From NCBI GenBank assembly GCA_030248065.1, contig JASAMV010002144.1, positions 1-64,000 of the forward strand: 64,000 bases of DNA, in the 5' to 3' direction. The stretch's first letter is position 1. Every line of letters begins with the position of its first letter. Of the stretch, positions 1 to 10,428 are shown in pieces. This DNA comes from Rhynchonema sp. JSB1_4. Taxonomy: Eukaryota; Nematoda; Chromadorea; Monhysterida; Xyalidae. The translations under genes were made by a program, and so were the position numbers. A model generated the notes under the pieces. That model was not told where the DNA came from. It did no database searches and saw only the letters and a program-made list of their open reading frames with translations.

Positions 1-187
1 ACAACCAAGCTAAAGGCCAACGCTGTTTTTGCAGTTTGCCCGACACATCTTCACTAGTTCAGTCCAAGACCAATTTGCGAATGATCGTTCAACGTCAAAC
101 GAACCTGGTGGACGTGTGTTGTTGTGCACCGTAACTGCTGCTGTTGTAACTGTTGTACGCATTGGTCGCGGTGCTGTGTGCACTCAC

Positions 188-1737
188 ATACGTGTTCGTG
201 TCGACCCTCTTTGCTGCATTGATCATACCGGTCAGCGGCGCGTTCTTGACTGACGGATGTGCGGCCTGCAAAATAGAAACGATTTGATTCGTACATCATC
301 AAAATTCGCATTGGTCAGGGGGCACTTTCTATTTCAATTGTAACGAGTTACAAATTGTACGGTCGATTGTTGAATCAGTCATATCATTCGATATCGTTGT
401 TTCTGTTTTTTGACAAGCGTAAAAGTTGTCACAATGTACATGTGAGCGACTTTTACGCTGGTCGAACAGACGCGAACAACGGGAATCGAAGATATGATGA
501 AACCAAAAACTTACAAATTGCAAGTTTTTATGATTGTAAGGAATAGAAAGTGCCCCCAGGGCTGGATCTGGAATCGGTCATGCAAGGTCAGCCGCATTTT
601 TTGATTGAACATATTTGGAACCTTTTCGGGATCAACAACTCGAACAACATTGTGTGAACGACTTGAGTATCGGTCTGGGAACAACTTTTAGGCCGGGTGA
701 AAGTTCGTTACTATGCAGGTTTGCGATTACGTTAGGGGCGAAGCTCTACCGCCCAAGACGGGACCAACAATGATGTTTACTAAAAGGCCATTTAAGGTGA
801 TCTTACGTAAAAGTAGGAAATAGAAACTAGGAAATTTTATCATATGGGACGTAAAAACTTCCTACTTTTAATGTCCGACTTTTACAGTGAGGTCGCCCTT
901 AGCAGTGGCCGGATAGTTTTATTTCATAACAACGCAATATACCTGTGCCGCCTGTACATAGGTGTCGGTGTCGATCTTCTTGGCTGCATTCACTAATGTT
1001 TCCGTGGGCACATACTTTGATGCCGTGAACAGCGCGTTCATTTTTGCTTTCGAGTCGTTGCCGGTGGCCGCCTCGAACATGGATCGCGTCTCACTTACAC
1101 TCGGTGCTGGACGACCTGTCAATGAGCAGATGCACGTTTCAAAAGTACAATCAATAAACAAACAAATCTGGAGGACGAGCTCAACGCTGGCACTTTCCGT
1201 CAGAGAAAACACGAAACAATAACACGTAAAAATCACTGCGGCTGTGCCGTCACCTGGCGGCTCATTTGGTTTTTTCGGCACGGCGGGTCTGCCAGGCGCA
1301 GATCGTGAGCTGGATGCAGAATTGGCGAAACTCTGCGCGGCTCCCGACGCAAAATTGCCGATTTTCGACAGCGTCTCCTTGCTGGGCAGCGGCGGCAACG
1401 GTTTGTCCGCTTTGAACATCTGCGAACAAAAATTATCTGATTTGCAATATTTCATTCCATGCTTTTCTTTCACAATCATATCATCGTGACAACAATCATG
1501 CAAATCGGTTATTCTGCAGCTAAGTGCTCATGCAACACAACATTCACATATTCATAATACCTTCGACGCTTCGCCGAGAAAATTCATGGCGAGAGGATCT
1601 TATGGGAAATATATAGATGATGAGATCAAAGCTGAATCACATACCAACATAAGAGATACTGAGCCAAACAGCTCGGCTGTACCGAACGTAACAGCATTTG
1701 AATGCTCGATACCAAGATATTTGCCCAAATTATTCAT
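188..1737 (-). CDS. Unrecognised Pro/Ala-rich protein with a repeated helical module (3' end incomplete)
   Basis: I do not recognise the family. Proposed exons (transcription order): 1737-1645, 1419-1254, 1115-943 and 265-188, with GT-AG borders in matching phases (0, 1, 0). The first exon starts MNNLGKYLGIEHS. The second is proline-rich (KADKPLPPLPSKE, then RPAVPKKPNEPPG), which looks like SH3-ligand sequence. Exon 3 has TETLVNAAKKIDTDTYVQAA and exon 4 has PLTGMINAAKRVDTNTY, so a module of the pattern NAAK[KR][IV]DT[DN]TYV occurs twice. A further 30-nt exon near 103-132 is possible and the gene may run off the window. The palindromic element at 318-557 lies in its third intron. An adaptor-like role is only a guess. 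The downstream neighbour of MOB4 on the same strand, it starts about 250 bp past the MOB4 stop. Confidence 0.5.
318..557. mobile_element. Palindromic miniature inverted-repeat element
   Basis: The left end GGGGGCACTTTCTATTTC (318-335) is the reverse complement of the right end GAATAGAAAGTGCCCCC (541-557) apart from one extra T. Internally, AGCGTAAAAGTTGTC near 417 and GCGACTTTTACGCT near 449 form a second inverted pair. It is about 240 bp, has no coding capacity and no clear target duplication. Confidence 0.75.
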
Positions 1738-1984
1738 AATTTATCTCCTGAGCGCATAAAGCATCAGATTTCATGCACAAATGGACTTCACTTAGCAATA
1801 GGAATCAACATATAGTAGCCACACGATGGAATTGGACGTTAACAACAACAGTTGCGAAATACGTTAAATACAAAAATATGGAGTGAGCACGAGCATAGTC
1901 TACCGCCGAATACTACATTAATTAGTGCGCGTTGAACACTGATATTTCACGACGAAAATTAACAGACACAAGCCAATGACCGCA

Positions 1985-3476
1985 TTACGCCGAGCTCTCG
2001 TTCTCCAATATGGGCACAATCAAATGCTCCGGCGACATGAGATTATACTTGGTGACGTAGACGGTGAACCGACGACACAGATACGTCTCGTTCTGGAAAA
2101 ATAAATGCTGATTGTTTACCATTCTTCTTTCTGGCTGGAACAACGTTTATTTCATAATTCCGGCCTCACGTGACCGATTAAATTTTATCACAGTGCGCGT
2201 CACCACACACACACCAAATGAAGGGAAGAATGAGTCATCGAGCAAACCAGATAAGCAACTTGAGACAAAAAGTCAAGTTTGGATATGTAACGGCTTGAAT
2301 TAACAATTTGCTAATTGCGACAATTCACAATGGGAGAACGCACCTCGAACTCATCGAACAATTGTCGATGATGGTAGTAGGCGTGCGAGAATATTCGGTA
2401 GACCCGACGACAGACCGAACCGATCTTGGCGATTGATGACTCCTTGATGGTGACACGACTCGGGAAGTATTTGTTGCTGTTGAGTAGTGTTGCCGCGCCG
2501 TCCAATGTGTGTCGCGTGTAGTCAATCGCGCAGCACTGCAATCACGACGAAGGAATGAACTGTGTTCTTGGCTGAGTTGTTGTTGTTATGCGGAAAGTAA
2601 AGGACTATTCACATCATTTGTCAAGCGCTCATGAAACACAAAAATATTGCTTCCACCATCACATCACAAAAGCTTAAAACCAACACCGAGCAAACACCAG
2701 AACAGAAACGACAAACATTTTGAGTCCACAAACCTCCTTTGGATTTTTATGAGCCGCACACAGAAATATCCACTGTTCGGTTGCCGTCATCTGATTGCAT
2801 TGGTCTGGGAAGCATTCTTCCTGAAATAACAAATTTGACCAATATTTCTTGTTGTTATGCCAAATGGACCAAATTCAACTTTTAGACGAGACGACATCAA
2901 AACATTTCGGTTAGGTAGAATCGATCATAAATAAGCACAGCTGATCATCATATAGAATGACTCAAACCTGCAGTAAGACGGCCAGTCCGTTCAGTTCCAT
3001 GCAGAATTGTCTGAGATGTTCGTATTTCCACACACCCTCGTCCTGTCCCTCTGCTGGTGTCAATATGGCGTCCACATCACTCACATTGCGACGAATCAAC
3101 TGTTGAATGTATTGTTGCACGTTGAACATACTGTCCATGTCTTCGAATGGCTGCTCCGGCCAGGCGCACCAATCCTGCAACTGACCGCGTTTTTAGGCAC
3201 GAGTACGGCGCACATAGTGGAATTCTACAGAGATTTGTCGCTTCGGAATTCTTCAGAGTCAGAATATTGTAAAATGGCAAAAATTTTGGAACTAATATCT
3301 ATCTCTGCCGTCTGCGCGACAATATTTACCTCTACCTCTGAACATTGTAAATACAATGGCTGGAACAATCTGAGATTGAAAAAGTAAGGCTTTGATGCAA
3401 ATTGACAGTCTAAACTTAAAATGCGCAAATTAGAATGACTCGGAGCCAATTTCGCACAAATCACGTCACTCACCAT
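1985..3476 (-). CDS. MOB4: MOB4 / phocein, MOB kinase-activator-like subunit of STRIPAK
   Basis: Exons (transcription order): probable start ATG 3476-3474, then 3180-2968, 2820-2734, 2535-2344 and 2092-1985 (stop TAA). About 200 residues against roughly 225 in vertebrates. The family is clear: [94 protein letters not shown] and the C-terminal [18 protein letters not shown]. In MOB proteins the Cys and His residues of these segments hold a structural zinc; both Cys and the HAYYHHR histidines are present. MOB4 binds striatin in the STRIPAK phosphatase complex. The N-terminal 20 or so residues of other MOB4 proteins are missing: the only fit I find is an ATG followed at once by a GTGAGT donor, giving M-LQDWCAWP. 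Transposon sequence begins at 3477, so the true first exon may be lost, displaced or not recognised. Confidence 0.93.
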
Positions 3477-4600
3477 GAGTGTAGTGGCACGCAAATGGTT
3501 GCAAGGTAGAAGGTATCCTTTGGGGGATGGATCCAGATGATTGCAAGGTACCCCCTTACCCAGCCTCCGGAAGGTTACAAGGTACCCCTAAGGTACGAAA
3601 AAAGGGTGTTTTTTGCATGCATTATAGTGAAAAATGGGCCAAAAAATGGGTACTTTGTTGCATTTTGGCCGAAAATTTGGCTATAATCAGTGGTGTCGTT
3701 GGGGGGAGGGGGTTACCCCCTAGTATCCGGTATCCGGTATCTTGATTTTTTCACCCAGGGGTATCCGGTATCCTGACTTTTTGTCCAGGTGTACCCTACC
3801 CAAAAATTTTCCCGAAAACCGTAAAAATCGCTCATTTTTACCTCCAAAATGCTCAAAATCGCTTGCTCGCGCAAGCGTAACGCCAAAAATGACCATTTTT
3901 GTGCTTTCAACACCAATTTTGCTCAATTTTCCTCTAAAAAATTGACCTTTTTTGGACAACCCCCTGGGTATCCGAGATTTTTCATTTTGGGTATCCGGTA
4001 TCCTGACTTTTTGATTTCCCAATGACACACTTTTAAAAGTGGCCATTTTAGGCAAAAATTGGGGAAATTAGTGTACCCGGAGCCGGAGGGGAAATTAGTG
4101 TACTAGTGTACCTTGGTCGGAGAAATTAGTGTACCTTAGGGGGGTCCCCCTCCCCCCCCAGGCAGTGGTGTCGTTGGGGGGGAAGGGGGGGTTACCCCCC
4201 CTAGTATCCGGTATCTTGATTTTTTCACCCAGGGGTATTCGGTATCCTGACTTTTTGTCCAGGAGTATCCCACCCTAAAATTTTTTTCGAAAACCGTAAA
4301 AATCGCCCATTTTTACCTCCAAAATGTTCAAAATCGCTTGCCGGCGCAAGCATAACCCCAAAATGATCATTTTTTGCGCTTTCAACACCGATTTTGCTCG
4401 ATTTTCCTCTTAAAAAATTGACCGTTTTTGAACAACCCCTCCCCTGGGTATCCGAGATTTTTTATTTCAGGGAGCAACCCCCCTGGTATCCGAGATTTTT
4501 CATTTTGGGTATCCGGTATCCGAAAATTTTGGATTTTGGGTATCCGGTATCCTGACTTTTTGATTTCCCAACGACACCACTGCCCCCAGGAACTACACTG
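3477..4600. mobile_element. Mosaic of three truncated or nested TIR elements (families C, A and B)
   Basis: Position 3477 starts GAGTGTAGTGGCACGC, the family C end, followed by TTGCAAGGTACC-type motif copies; it is broken at 3688 by a family A element (CAGTGGTGTCGTTGGG) whose far end at about 4031 is degraded. From about 4032 family B sequence with GGGGAAATTAGTGTACC motifs runs to its end AGGAACTACACTG at 4600, interrupted by the intact family A copy at 4163-4582. No protein is encoded. Confidence 0.75.
4163..4582. mobile_element. hAT-like miniature element, family A, intact with 8-bp target duplication
   Basis: Ends are CAGTGGTGTCGTTGGG and CCCAACGACACCACTG. The 8 bases before (4155-4162) and after (4583-4590) are both CCCCCAGG, a perfect target duplication typical of hAT transposition. 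Internal GGTATCCGGTATCC-type motifs and C/G-runs lie inside both ends. It is inserted in the end of a family B element. Confidence 0.9.
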
Positions 4601-5391
4601 GTTCAAATCATCAACATTGCTCACAGGAAAAACTTTTACAAAATATTGTTTCGGTGTTGAGTTTGTTCAAACAGCTGTGCAATGAATAAACTAATGCAAA
4701 AACTTGCATAAATGCCGCAAACAAAAAAAATCCTTTCCATCTGACAACTTTTCATTAAAAGCAATGAATTTTCTACCAAACAAACTATAGGTTCGAAAAA
4801 ATTGCAAAAATTATGATAAAAATCGGGTAAACATCTGATCTGACCCAAAAGATTCGAGCCGGATCAGGCCGAGCTTTGGCCAACTCGGACTGAGCCACCG
4901 GCCCTCGTCAATTCACCATATTCATGTTCTCAGACTGAGCTCCAAACATAAAATTTTATCGTTTTTAATACACTTGCAGCAAGATATCGCTCCCCTCAGG
5001 AACTACACTGCACTGAATGGAGGAGCCCCCTGCCCTGGATCCTGGATGAAACAAGTTTTCAAAATAACTGTTAGTTACCCTACCCTACCACTACCACTCA
5101 CTCCCTACGACTGCCTACTGCGAGCGCACAAAATGGTTCGGGCGAACAGTAAAGTGGAAGTGAAGAAATTCACCAAACCTGTAACTTTGTGCCAGGGGCA
5201 TTCCGCCTGTATATCGGATTGGGCGTTATTTGATCAGCCGTCATGATAGATTAGCAAAGCGGCTGAAATAGGTACAGAGGAAGAGCACTAGAAAACCAAT
5301 AAGTTTATCTTCGTCGTCGATTACTTTTCAGGGATGACTTTCGGTTTTCCGCCACTGGCCAAGGCCAACAACCCTCCCTGATCGAAGTTTA
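4601..5391. other. Gene-free spacer
   Basis: No credible exon or repeat ends seen. An AGGAACTACACTG family B end recurs near 4998-5010, so part of this stretch is probably old transposon sequence. Confidence 0.4.
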
Positions 5392-5685
5392 TACCGTGAA
5401 AACCTAAATAGAAGGAGTGCTCTATTAATTCACTGACCCCATTTTGGGGGCTCTATTACGGGGGGGGCTCTATTATTCCGGTGGGGCCTCTATTAATTCC
5501 CTGACCCGAACTTGAAAAATTGTTCCCAAAAATACCCCCAAAAACCCCTAAAAAGGGGTTTGAAAGGATGTTTTTTCGCTTGTAATCGTATTTATTCGTG
5601 TCTATTCGTCAATAAGAGGCAGTGTAGTTCCTGGTCCGGCGGGGAAATTAGTGTCCTCCCTACTTTTTCGGAGGGGAAATTAGTG

Positions 5686-6091
5686 TACCGTAAAACCTAA
5701 AATACAAGGGGGGTGTATTGTTTCACTGACCCCTTTTAGGGGGGCTCTATTTTTGGGGGGGGGGCTGTATTTTTTCGCTGCCCGAAATCTCAAAATATGT
5801 TCCAAAAAATACCCCTAAAATGGAGTTCTGTCAGGGTGTTACTGGTAATTATTGAGTGTTTTTAGGTGCAGAGCTTCCATAAAAGGCTTTACGTAATCAT
5901 ATACAACCACAAACGTTGTACACAAGGTGTCTTATACAAGGACTTGACTTTACGACCCCCAAGTGGGGAATTCCAAGTTGGGGGGGCTGTATTTTGGGGG
6001 GGGCTCTATTTTTTCACTGACCCCTTTTAGGGGGGCTGTATTTTTGGGGGGCCCTATTTTTGGGGGGGGCTCTATTTTAGGGAATACGGTA
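5686..6091. mobile_element. Family G element inside family B
   Basis: Starts TACCGTAAAACCTAAAATAC and ends AATACGGTA with TA at both borders. It carries GGGGGGCTGTATTTT-type arrays and is a diverged copy. Confidence 0.7.
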
Positions 6092-6384
6092 CCTCTCTGG
6101 GGGGAACGGGGGGGAAGACCCAAAATCAGGAAAAAGTCACTTTTTGAGGTAGAAAATTTGACCTATTTTTACCCCTTTTTGGAAAAAATTCTTCATAACA
6201 AGGGTATTTTGGCGACTTTGGAGAACATTGACCTAAAAATCACACATTTTAGGCCTAAAAATGCCCATTTTAAGCCTAAAAATGGCCATTTTAGGCAAAA
6301 ATTGGGGAAATTAGTGTACCCGGAGGGGAAATTAGTGTACTAGTGTACCTTGGTCGGGGAAATTAGTGTAGTGTACCTTAGGGG

Positions 6385-6820
6385 CAGTGTAGTGGCTGAG
6401 GGGGGATGGGGGGGATTCCCCCCCCTAAGGAGTAGGTACCTTGCAACCACCCCTTGGGGGGGATGGGGGGGAGGGTAGGTACCTTGCAACCACCCCGGAG
6501 GGTACCTTGCAACCATCAATTTATGGTTTTTATAGGCAAAAATGGGTGTTTTTCGACCTCAAAACCCCAAAAATCGACCCGCGCTCCGCGCGCAAACCTC
6601 CATATAATAGGTATTTTAGGCAAATTTTCGGCCAACATGCAAAAAAGTACCAATTTTTCGGCCAAATTTGCAGTATAATGCATGCAAAAAACACCCTTTT
6701 TTCGGACCTCAGGGGTACCTTGCATGCAACCTCCCGGAGGCTGGGTAGGGGGGTACCTTGCAACCATCTGGATCCATCCCCCCAAGGGTACCTTGCAACC
6801 ATCTGCCTGCCACTACACTG
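6385..6820. mobile_element. hAT-like element, family C, with 8-bp target duplication
   Basis: Ends CAGTGTAGTGGCTG and GCCTGCCACTACACTG. CTTAGGGG occurs at 6377-6384 and 6821-6828, a perfect 8-bp duplication. The internal motif GGTACCTTGCAACC is repeated about three times at each side, and a G/C-rich core near 6575 reads CGCGCTCCGCGCGCAAA. Confidence 0.9.
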
Positions 6821-7264
6821 CTTAGGGGGGTCCCCCCTCCCCCCAGGAACTACACTGATAAGAGGTGTATTATGTGCTCTGAACGAACAACAAACGTGCA
6901 TAAATAAATGTACCTGTGCACCACCATCAAGCCTTAATACACGACTGTATAGGGGAAGGGGATGGTACTTGGGGGGGGCTCTATTCCGGGGGGTTCTATT
7001 CATTCACTGATCCCTTTTTGGGGAGCTGTATTACGGGGGGCTCTATTCCGGGGGGCTGTATTTAAGTTTTTACGGTATTCCGTGACGTCAGTCAACCGTT
7101 CATTCATTTTCTCTTTTATTTTCACTTGAGTGGCCGTTTGGCTCCCCATGATCTCTGCTCTCAAGTTGTGGCCTCTCCACTGGAGGCAGTGTTCGAACTA
7201 GATTGGTTTTCAATCCCGGAATCGCGATCGGGATCGAGTTTTGAAAACGACGGGACCGGGACTG

Positions 7265-7405
7265 GGATCCTGAGCGCAGCGGAGTCGGGTTTATCAGGTT
7301 TATCAGCTTTATCCGGGTTATTTGTAATCAGTCTTCCCCCCAGCGCAGCTGACTCGGGTTTATCAGCTTTATCAGGTTTATCAGCTTTATCCGGGAGGCA
7401 TCACG
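7265..7405. repeat. Minisatellite of TTTATCAGGTTTATCAG units
   Basis: TTTATCAGGTTTATCAGCTTTATC units recur, with the flank GCGCAGC..GACTCGGG also repeated. The open reading frame through it (SGLSALSGL) reflects the repeat, not a gene. Confidence 0.7.
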
Positions 7406-7905
7406 CCCAAGGGGCATCATATAGGGCGGATAAGAAACAGCAGCAAATCACCGTAAAATATCTTGTTAGCAACAGGCAGTGTGTTTATGTTTAGGTGTAT
7501 CAATCAATCAGTGAAAGTCAGATGCAAACCCACTGCCTTGGTGGCCGGTGGGACAATAAAATATAAATCCGTTCATCGTTGTGCTTTTGTATTACTCGTG
7601 ATCATGGCAACTGGCATCAAAAGAATGCAGTTATCTGGGTGGATTAGACCTCTGGGTGCGGTTCTGCGCAAGTGTGCTGTCGAATTTGGGCAGCTGCCAC
7701 AAGTACTATACAGCATATGCTTGTTTATACCGCACGACAAGCAGTCGGGTCAGTGCTCCACCATCCCCTTCCTGAAAGTGACCACGGTTATCTCACCGAG
7801 TGCTTCGCAGTTTCATTTCAAACAACTTCGGTAACAAGTCTCGATTTCTGAACCAAATTCTTCTACGACTAAAATTATCCAATCGATTCCGCAGCATCTA
7901 TCATC

Positions 7906-8324
7906 ATGACGCATTCGCAGGTCTCAGACTGTCCATTTTACGGTGCGAAATTTGTGAATGAACACGGACGATTCGAACAACAGACCAAGGCAGTTTGTGG
8001 GCGTGAACGTGTGGCGTGCATCAGTGACCACCGACTATGTCGAGGTGAACAAGAAGAATATTAAAAATGAATACACGATCGAATTGTTGTTGGATCGTTA
8101 GCAACTTCATTGATTGATTTGGTTTGCTGATTTTTTTCCATTTTGAAACTCGAAAGCAAGACAAATTATAAAATTCAGAGAAAGACTACACAAATTCCAC
8201 TCCCATGACGTGCGAATCTGACCTGATCGCCTACTGCAAGAGCAATGGTCCGCTGAGTGGCGATTATGTGACCATCAAGATGGTGCGCAAACAGGGCGAC
8301 GCCATGACCTCACAGTTTGTTTGA
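7906..8324 (+). CDS. Possible small Cys-containing protein, unrecognised
   Basis: Two exons, 7906-8044 and 8179-8324, join in phase 1 across a GTGAAC/TTCAG intron. The predicted product of about 94 residues begins MTHSQVSDCPFYGAKFV and contains CGRERVACISDHRLC and CESDLIAYCKSNGPLSGDY, with seven cysteines. A further upstream coding piece (PHDKQSGQCSTIPFLKV, about 7720-7780) and a longer one at about 8640-8950 may belong to the same gene, but I could not link them. No family recognised, and the surrounding sequence is repeat-rich, so it may be a decayed gene. Confidence 0.3.
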
Positions 8325-8598
8325 TTGCAGATGTTGTGAGATAACTAAATAACGTTGGTATTTCATGCTGTTTCCTTCTATTTCAGTCCACTCCGTCCGC
8401 CATGGCATGCTCGATCAAACAGCGCCAGTCACAGTCGTCGCGCGCGGTCCACGAGCACCATGAGTTGCTCGGAGTCAAGGTCAATTTCCTCCTGTTTGTC
8501 AGATTGCAGATGTTGTGAGATAACTAAACAACATTGGTATTTTATGCTGTTTCCTTCTATTTCAGTCCACTCCGTCCGCCATGGCATGCTCGATATTG
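8317..8598. repeat. Direct tandem duplication, period 179 bp
   Basis: 8323-8419 (GATTGCAGATGTTGTGAG to ATGGCATGCTCGAT) is repeated nearly unchanged at 8502-8598. The unit includes a polypyrimidine stretch, a TTTCAG acceptor-like site and the start of the following open frame. Confidence 0.85.
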
Positions 8599-8989
8599 CA
8601 GTTGTTGTGATAACAAAATAATATTTGGCGCTTGCAGCAGTGTTGTCGTCGACACGCGCGCGACACCGAGCACCAGTCAAAGCGTTCTGGAGTTTGATTT
8701 CGATTCTGCATCAACGGCGATTGACCAGGAAAACTGCAAGGACTCGGATCTGGAGGAATGGCATCGATGGCCAACGACCTCAACCAACATTTCCCAACCA
8801 ATGGAACCGTGTGCAAGCCGGAGCCCCGAGTGGCGCTACATTGGCGTCTACGAGGCCAATGTGGGAAGGGGCGATGGTCCTCCTGCGCGGCTGGCCACCG
8901 CGGGAAAAGATACACAAGACCACCGAGTCTGGTATTGCACCATCGCACGCTGAAGTGGTTTTATGTCATTTAGTTTCTGTCTGCATGTC

Positions 8990-9185
8990 TGTGTCAGTCG
9001 TCCGTGATCTCGTCCACTCTTTCCTGTCTCGGCTTTGTATTTTCAATTCTGTAAATTCCACTCCCTGTCTTGTCTCTTTTTATTTCCGCAAATCTCACAC
9101 CCGGTCTTGCAATTATGCTTATTCCACATACGTAGTCTTCTTCCATTATTTTTGAGTGGGTGTCGACACAATAAACCAACCAACA
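8990..9185 (-). repeat. Dispersed repeat K, copy 1 (partial)
   Basis: Its reverse complement begins GTTGGTTGGTTTATTG, continues GCATAATTGCAAGACCGGG and aligns with 14519-14700. Other partial copies are at 23130-23295 and 29158-29235. It could be a SINE or the 3' end of a LINE. Confidence 0.65.
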
Positions 9186-9203
9186 ATGCCCAGCCGTGCG
9201 GGA

Positions 9204-9421
9204 ACGGTAGGGGTGATGTTTCACTCGTGGGTCACGAGCGACATGAATACCCACCTCTAACAAGATTTTTTTTTCATCCCTGACATTTTTTATTTTTCGG
9301 GCTTTTTTTCGGGGTTTTTCGTTTTCGGGGTTTTTTTGGGGGTTTTTATTTTCGGGGTTTTTTTCGGGGTTTTCCGTTTCGGGGTTTTTTTCGGGGGTTT
9401 TTTTTCGGGGTTTTCGACGGC
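9204..9421 (+). repeat. Repeat I, copy 1: conserved head plus (CGGGGTTTTTT)n tail
   Basis: The head GGGTGATGTTTCACTCGTG through CCACCTCTAACAAGA is followed by about ten CGGGGTTTTT-type units and ends GACGGCCACCGC. The same order occurs at 13796-14009, and inverted at 13187-13400. Confidence 0.8.
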
Positions 9422-9429
9422 CACCGCGG

Positions 9430-9856
9430 GAACAATTTCTTTTCGCAACGCAATTGTTCCTGTTCGGTTGGAAAAAAAGAAACTGCTAAAACATAATACG
9501 GATCCCGATGACTTTATATGTACAGTCACAATTCGTTATAGCGATACCGGACAACTGGAAACTGCGAATATACTGCTATGCCGAATTTACTTCGGACAAT
9601 CAAGTGCAAAAAGGGGAACAAAGTGACATAGCATCGTGTGCATGTTTTTGTGTGCAGTGAAAATAGCTGTTTTAGACCTTACACGCAACATTCGTGTTTG
9701 CATTGTTTTTTAGTGTTGCACCCCCTTTGCAGTGTGAGGTGCGGGCAAAGCAAAACGTGCCATTTGTATAGTCCTCACACCAGCTCATGGCACTATATGT
9801 TGCTGCTGGCTGGTTTGTTCCCTTCCTCCACGTTCTAATGAAAGAGAAATTGAGTG
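9430..9856. other. Gene-free spacer
   Basis: No exon, terminal repeat or tandem array that I can support. Confidence 0.4.
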
Positions 9857-10291
9857 TACCGTAAAAACCTAAATACAGCCCCCCCCGGAATAGAGCCCCC
9901 CCGTAATACAGCCCCCCCAAAAAGGGGTCAGTGAATTAATAGAGCCCCCCCGGAATAGAGCCCCCCCAAAGTAACATCCCCTACACAGTAGTGTATTAAG
10001 GCTTGATAGTGGTGCACAGGTACATTTATGCACGTTTGTTGTTCGTTCAGAGCACATAATACGCCTCTTATTGACGAATAGACACGAATAAATGCAATTA
10101 CAAGCGAAAAAACATCCTTTCAAACCCCTTTTTTGGGGTTTTTAGGGGTATTTCTGGGAACAATTTTTTCCGGTTTGGGTCAGTGAATTAATAGAAGCCC
10201 CCCCCGGAATAAAGCCCCCCCGTAATAGAGCCCCCCAAAATGGGGTCAGTGAGTTAATAGAGCCCCCCCTTCTGTTTAGGTTTTTACGGTA
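9857..10291. mobile_element. Family G element, near-intact
   Basis: TACCGTAAAAACCTAAATAC at the left and GTTTAGGTTTTTACGGTA at the right, with TA borders. Subterminal arrays of GGAATAGAGCCCCCC lie at each end, around a core with GTGCATTTATGCACGTTTG-like sequence. Confidence 0.85.
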
Positions 10292-10428
10292 ACCGATTTT
10301 GCAAAACAACTAAAAAGATGGTAAAACGGGTCGAACAAGATTGAATTCGATCAAACTTAAAATTAAATGTAATTAAAATCGATAAAACACGTCGATTTCA
10401 TATAAACCACAAGGTACACGAGGAAAAA

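Larger units (their letters stand above)
5620..6857. mobile_element. hAT-like element, family B, with 8-bp target duplication and two further insertions
   Basis: Left end CAGTGTAGTTCCTGG, right end CCAGGAACTACACTG. Target duplication ATAAGAGG at 5612-5619 and 6858-6865 is perfect. The subterminal motif is GGGGAAATTAGTGTACC. It contains a family G copy (5686-6091) and a family C copy (6385-6820). Confidence 0.9.
5392..7077. mobile_element. TA-flanked C-tract element, family G, carrying a nested family B element
   Basis: Left end TACCGTGAAAACCTAAATA, right end AAGTTTTTACGGTA: inverted ends bounded by TA, as in Tc1/mariner-type targets. Arrays of the type GGGGGGCTCTATTAC lie inside each end. 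The middle is split at the sequence ATAAGAGG by the family B element at 5620-6857; the flanks rejoin to match the uninterrupted copies at 9857-10291 and 10512-10937. Confidence 0.8.

Noticed and set aside
5963..7010. Glycine- and proline-rich open frames across 5.9-7.0 kb
   Set aside because: They run through transposon arrays and cross family borders with no splice logic or conserved domain.
9290..9626. Long open frames on both strands rich in F/G/V or K/T/P
   Set aside because: They are translations of the CGGGGTTTTT tandem tail of repeat I and recur wherever the tail occurs (13106-13433, 13739-14146).
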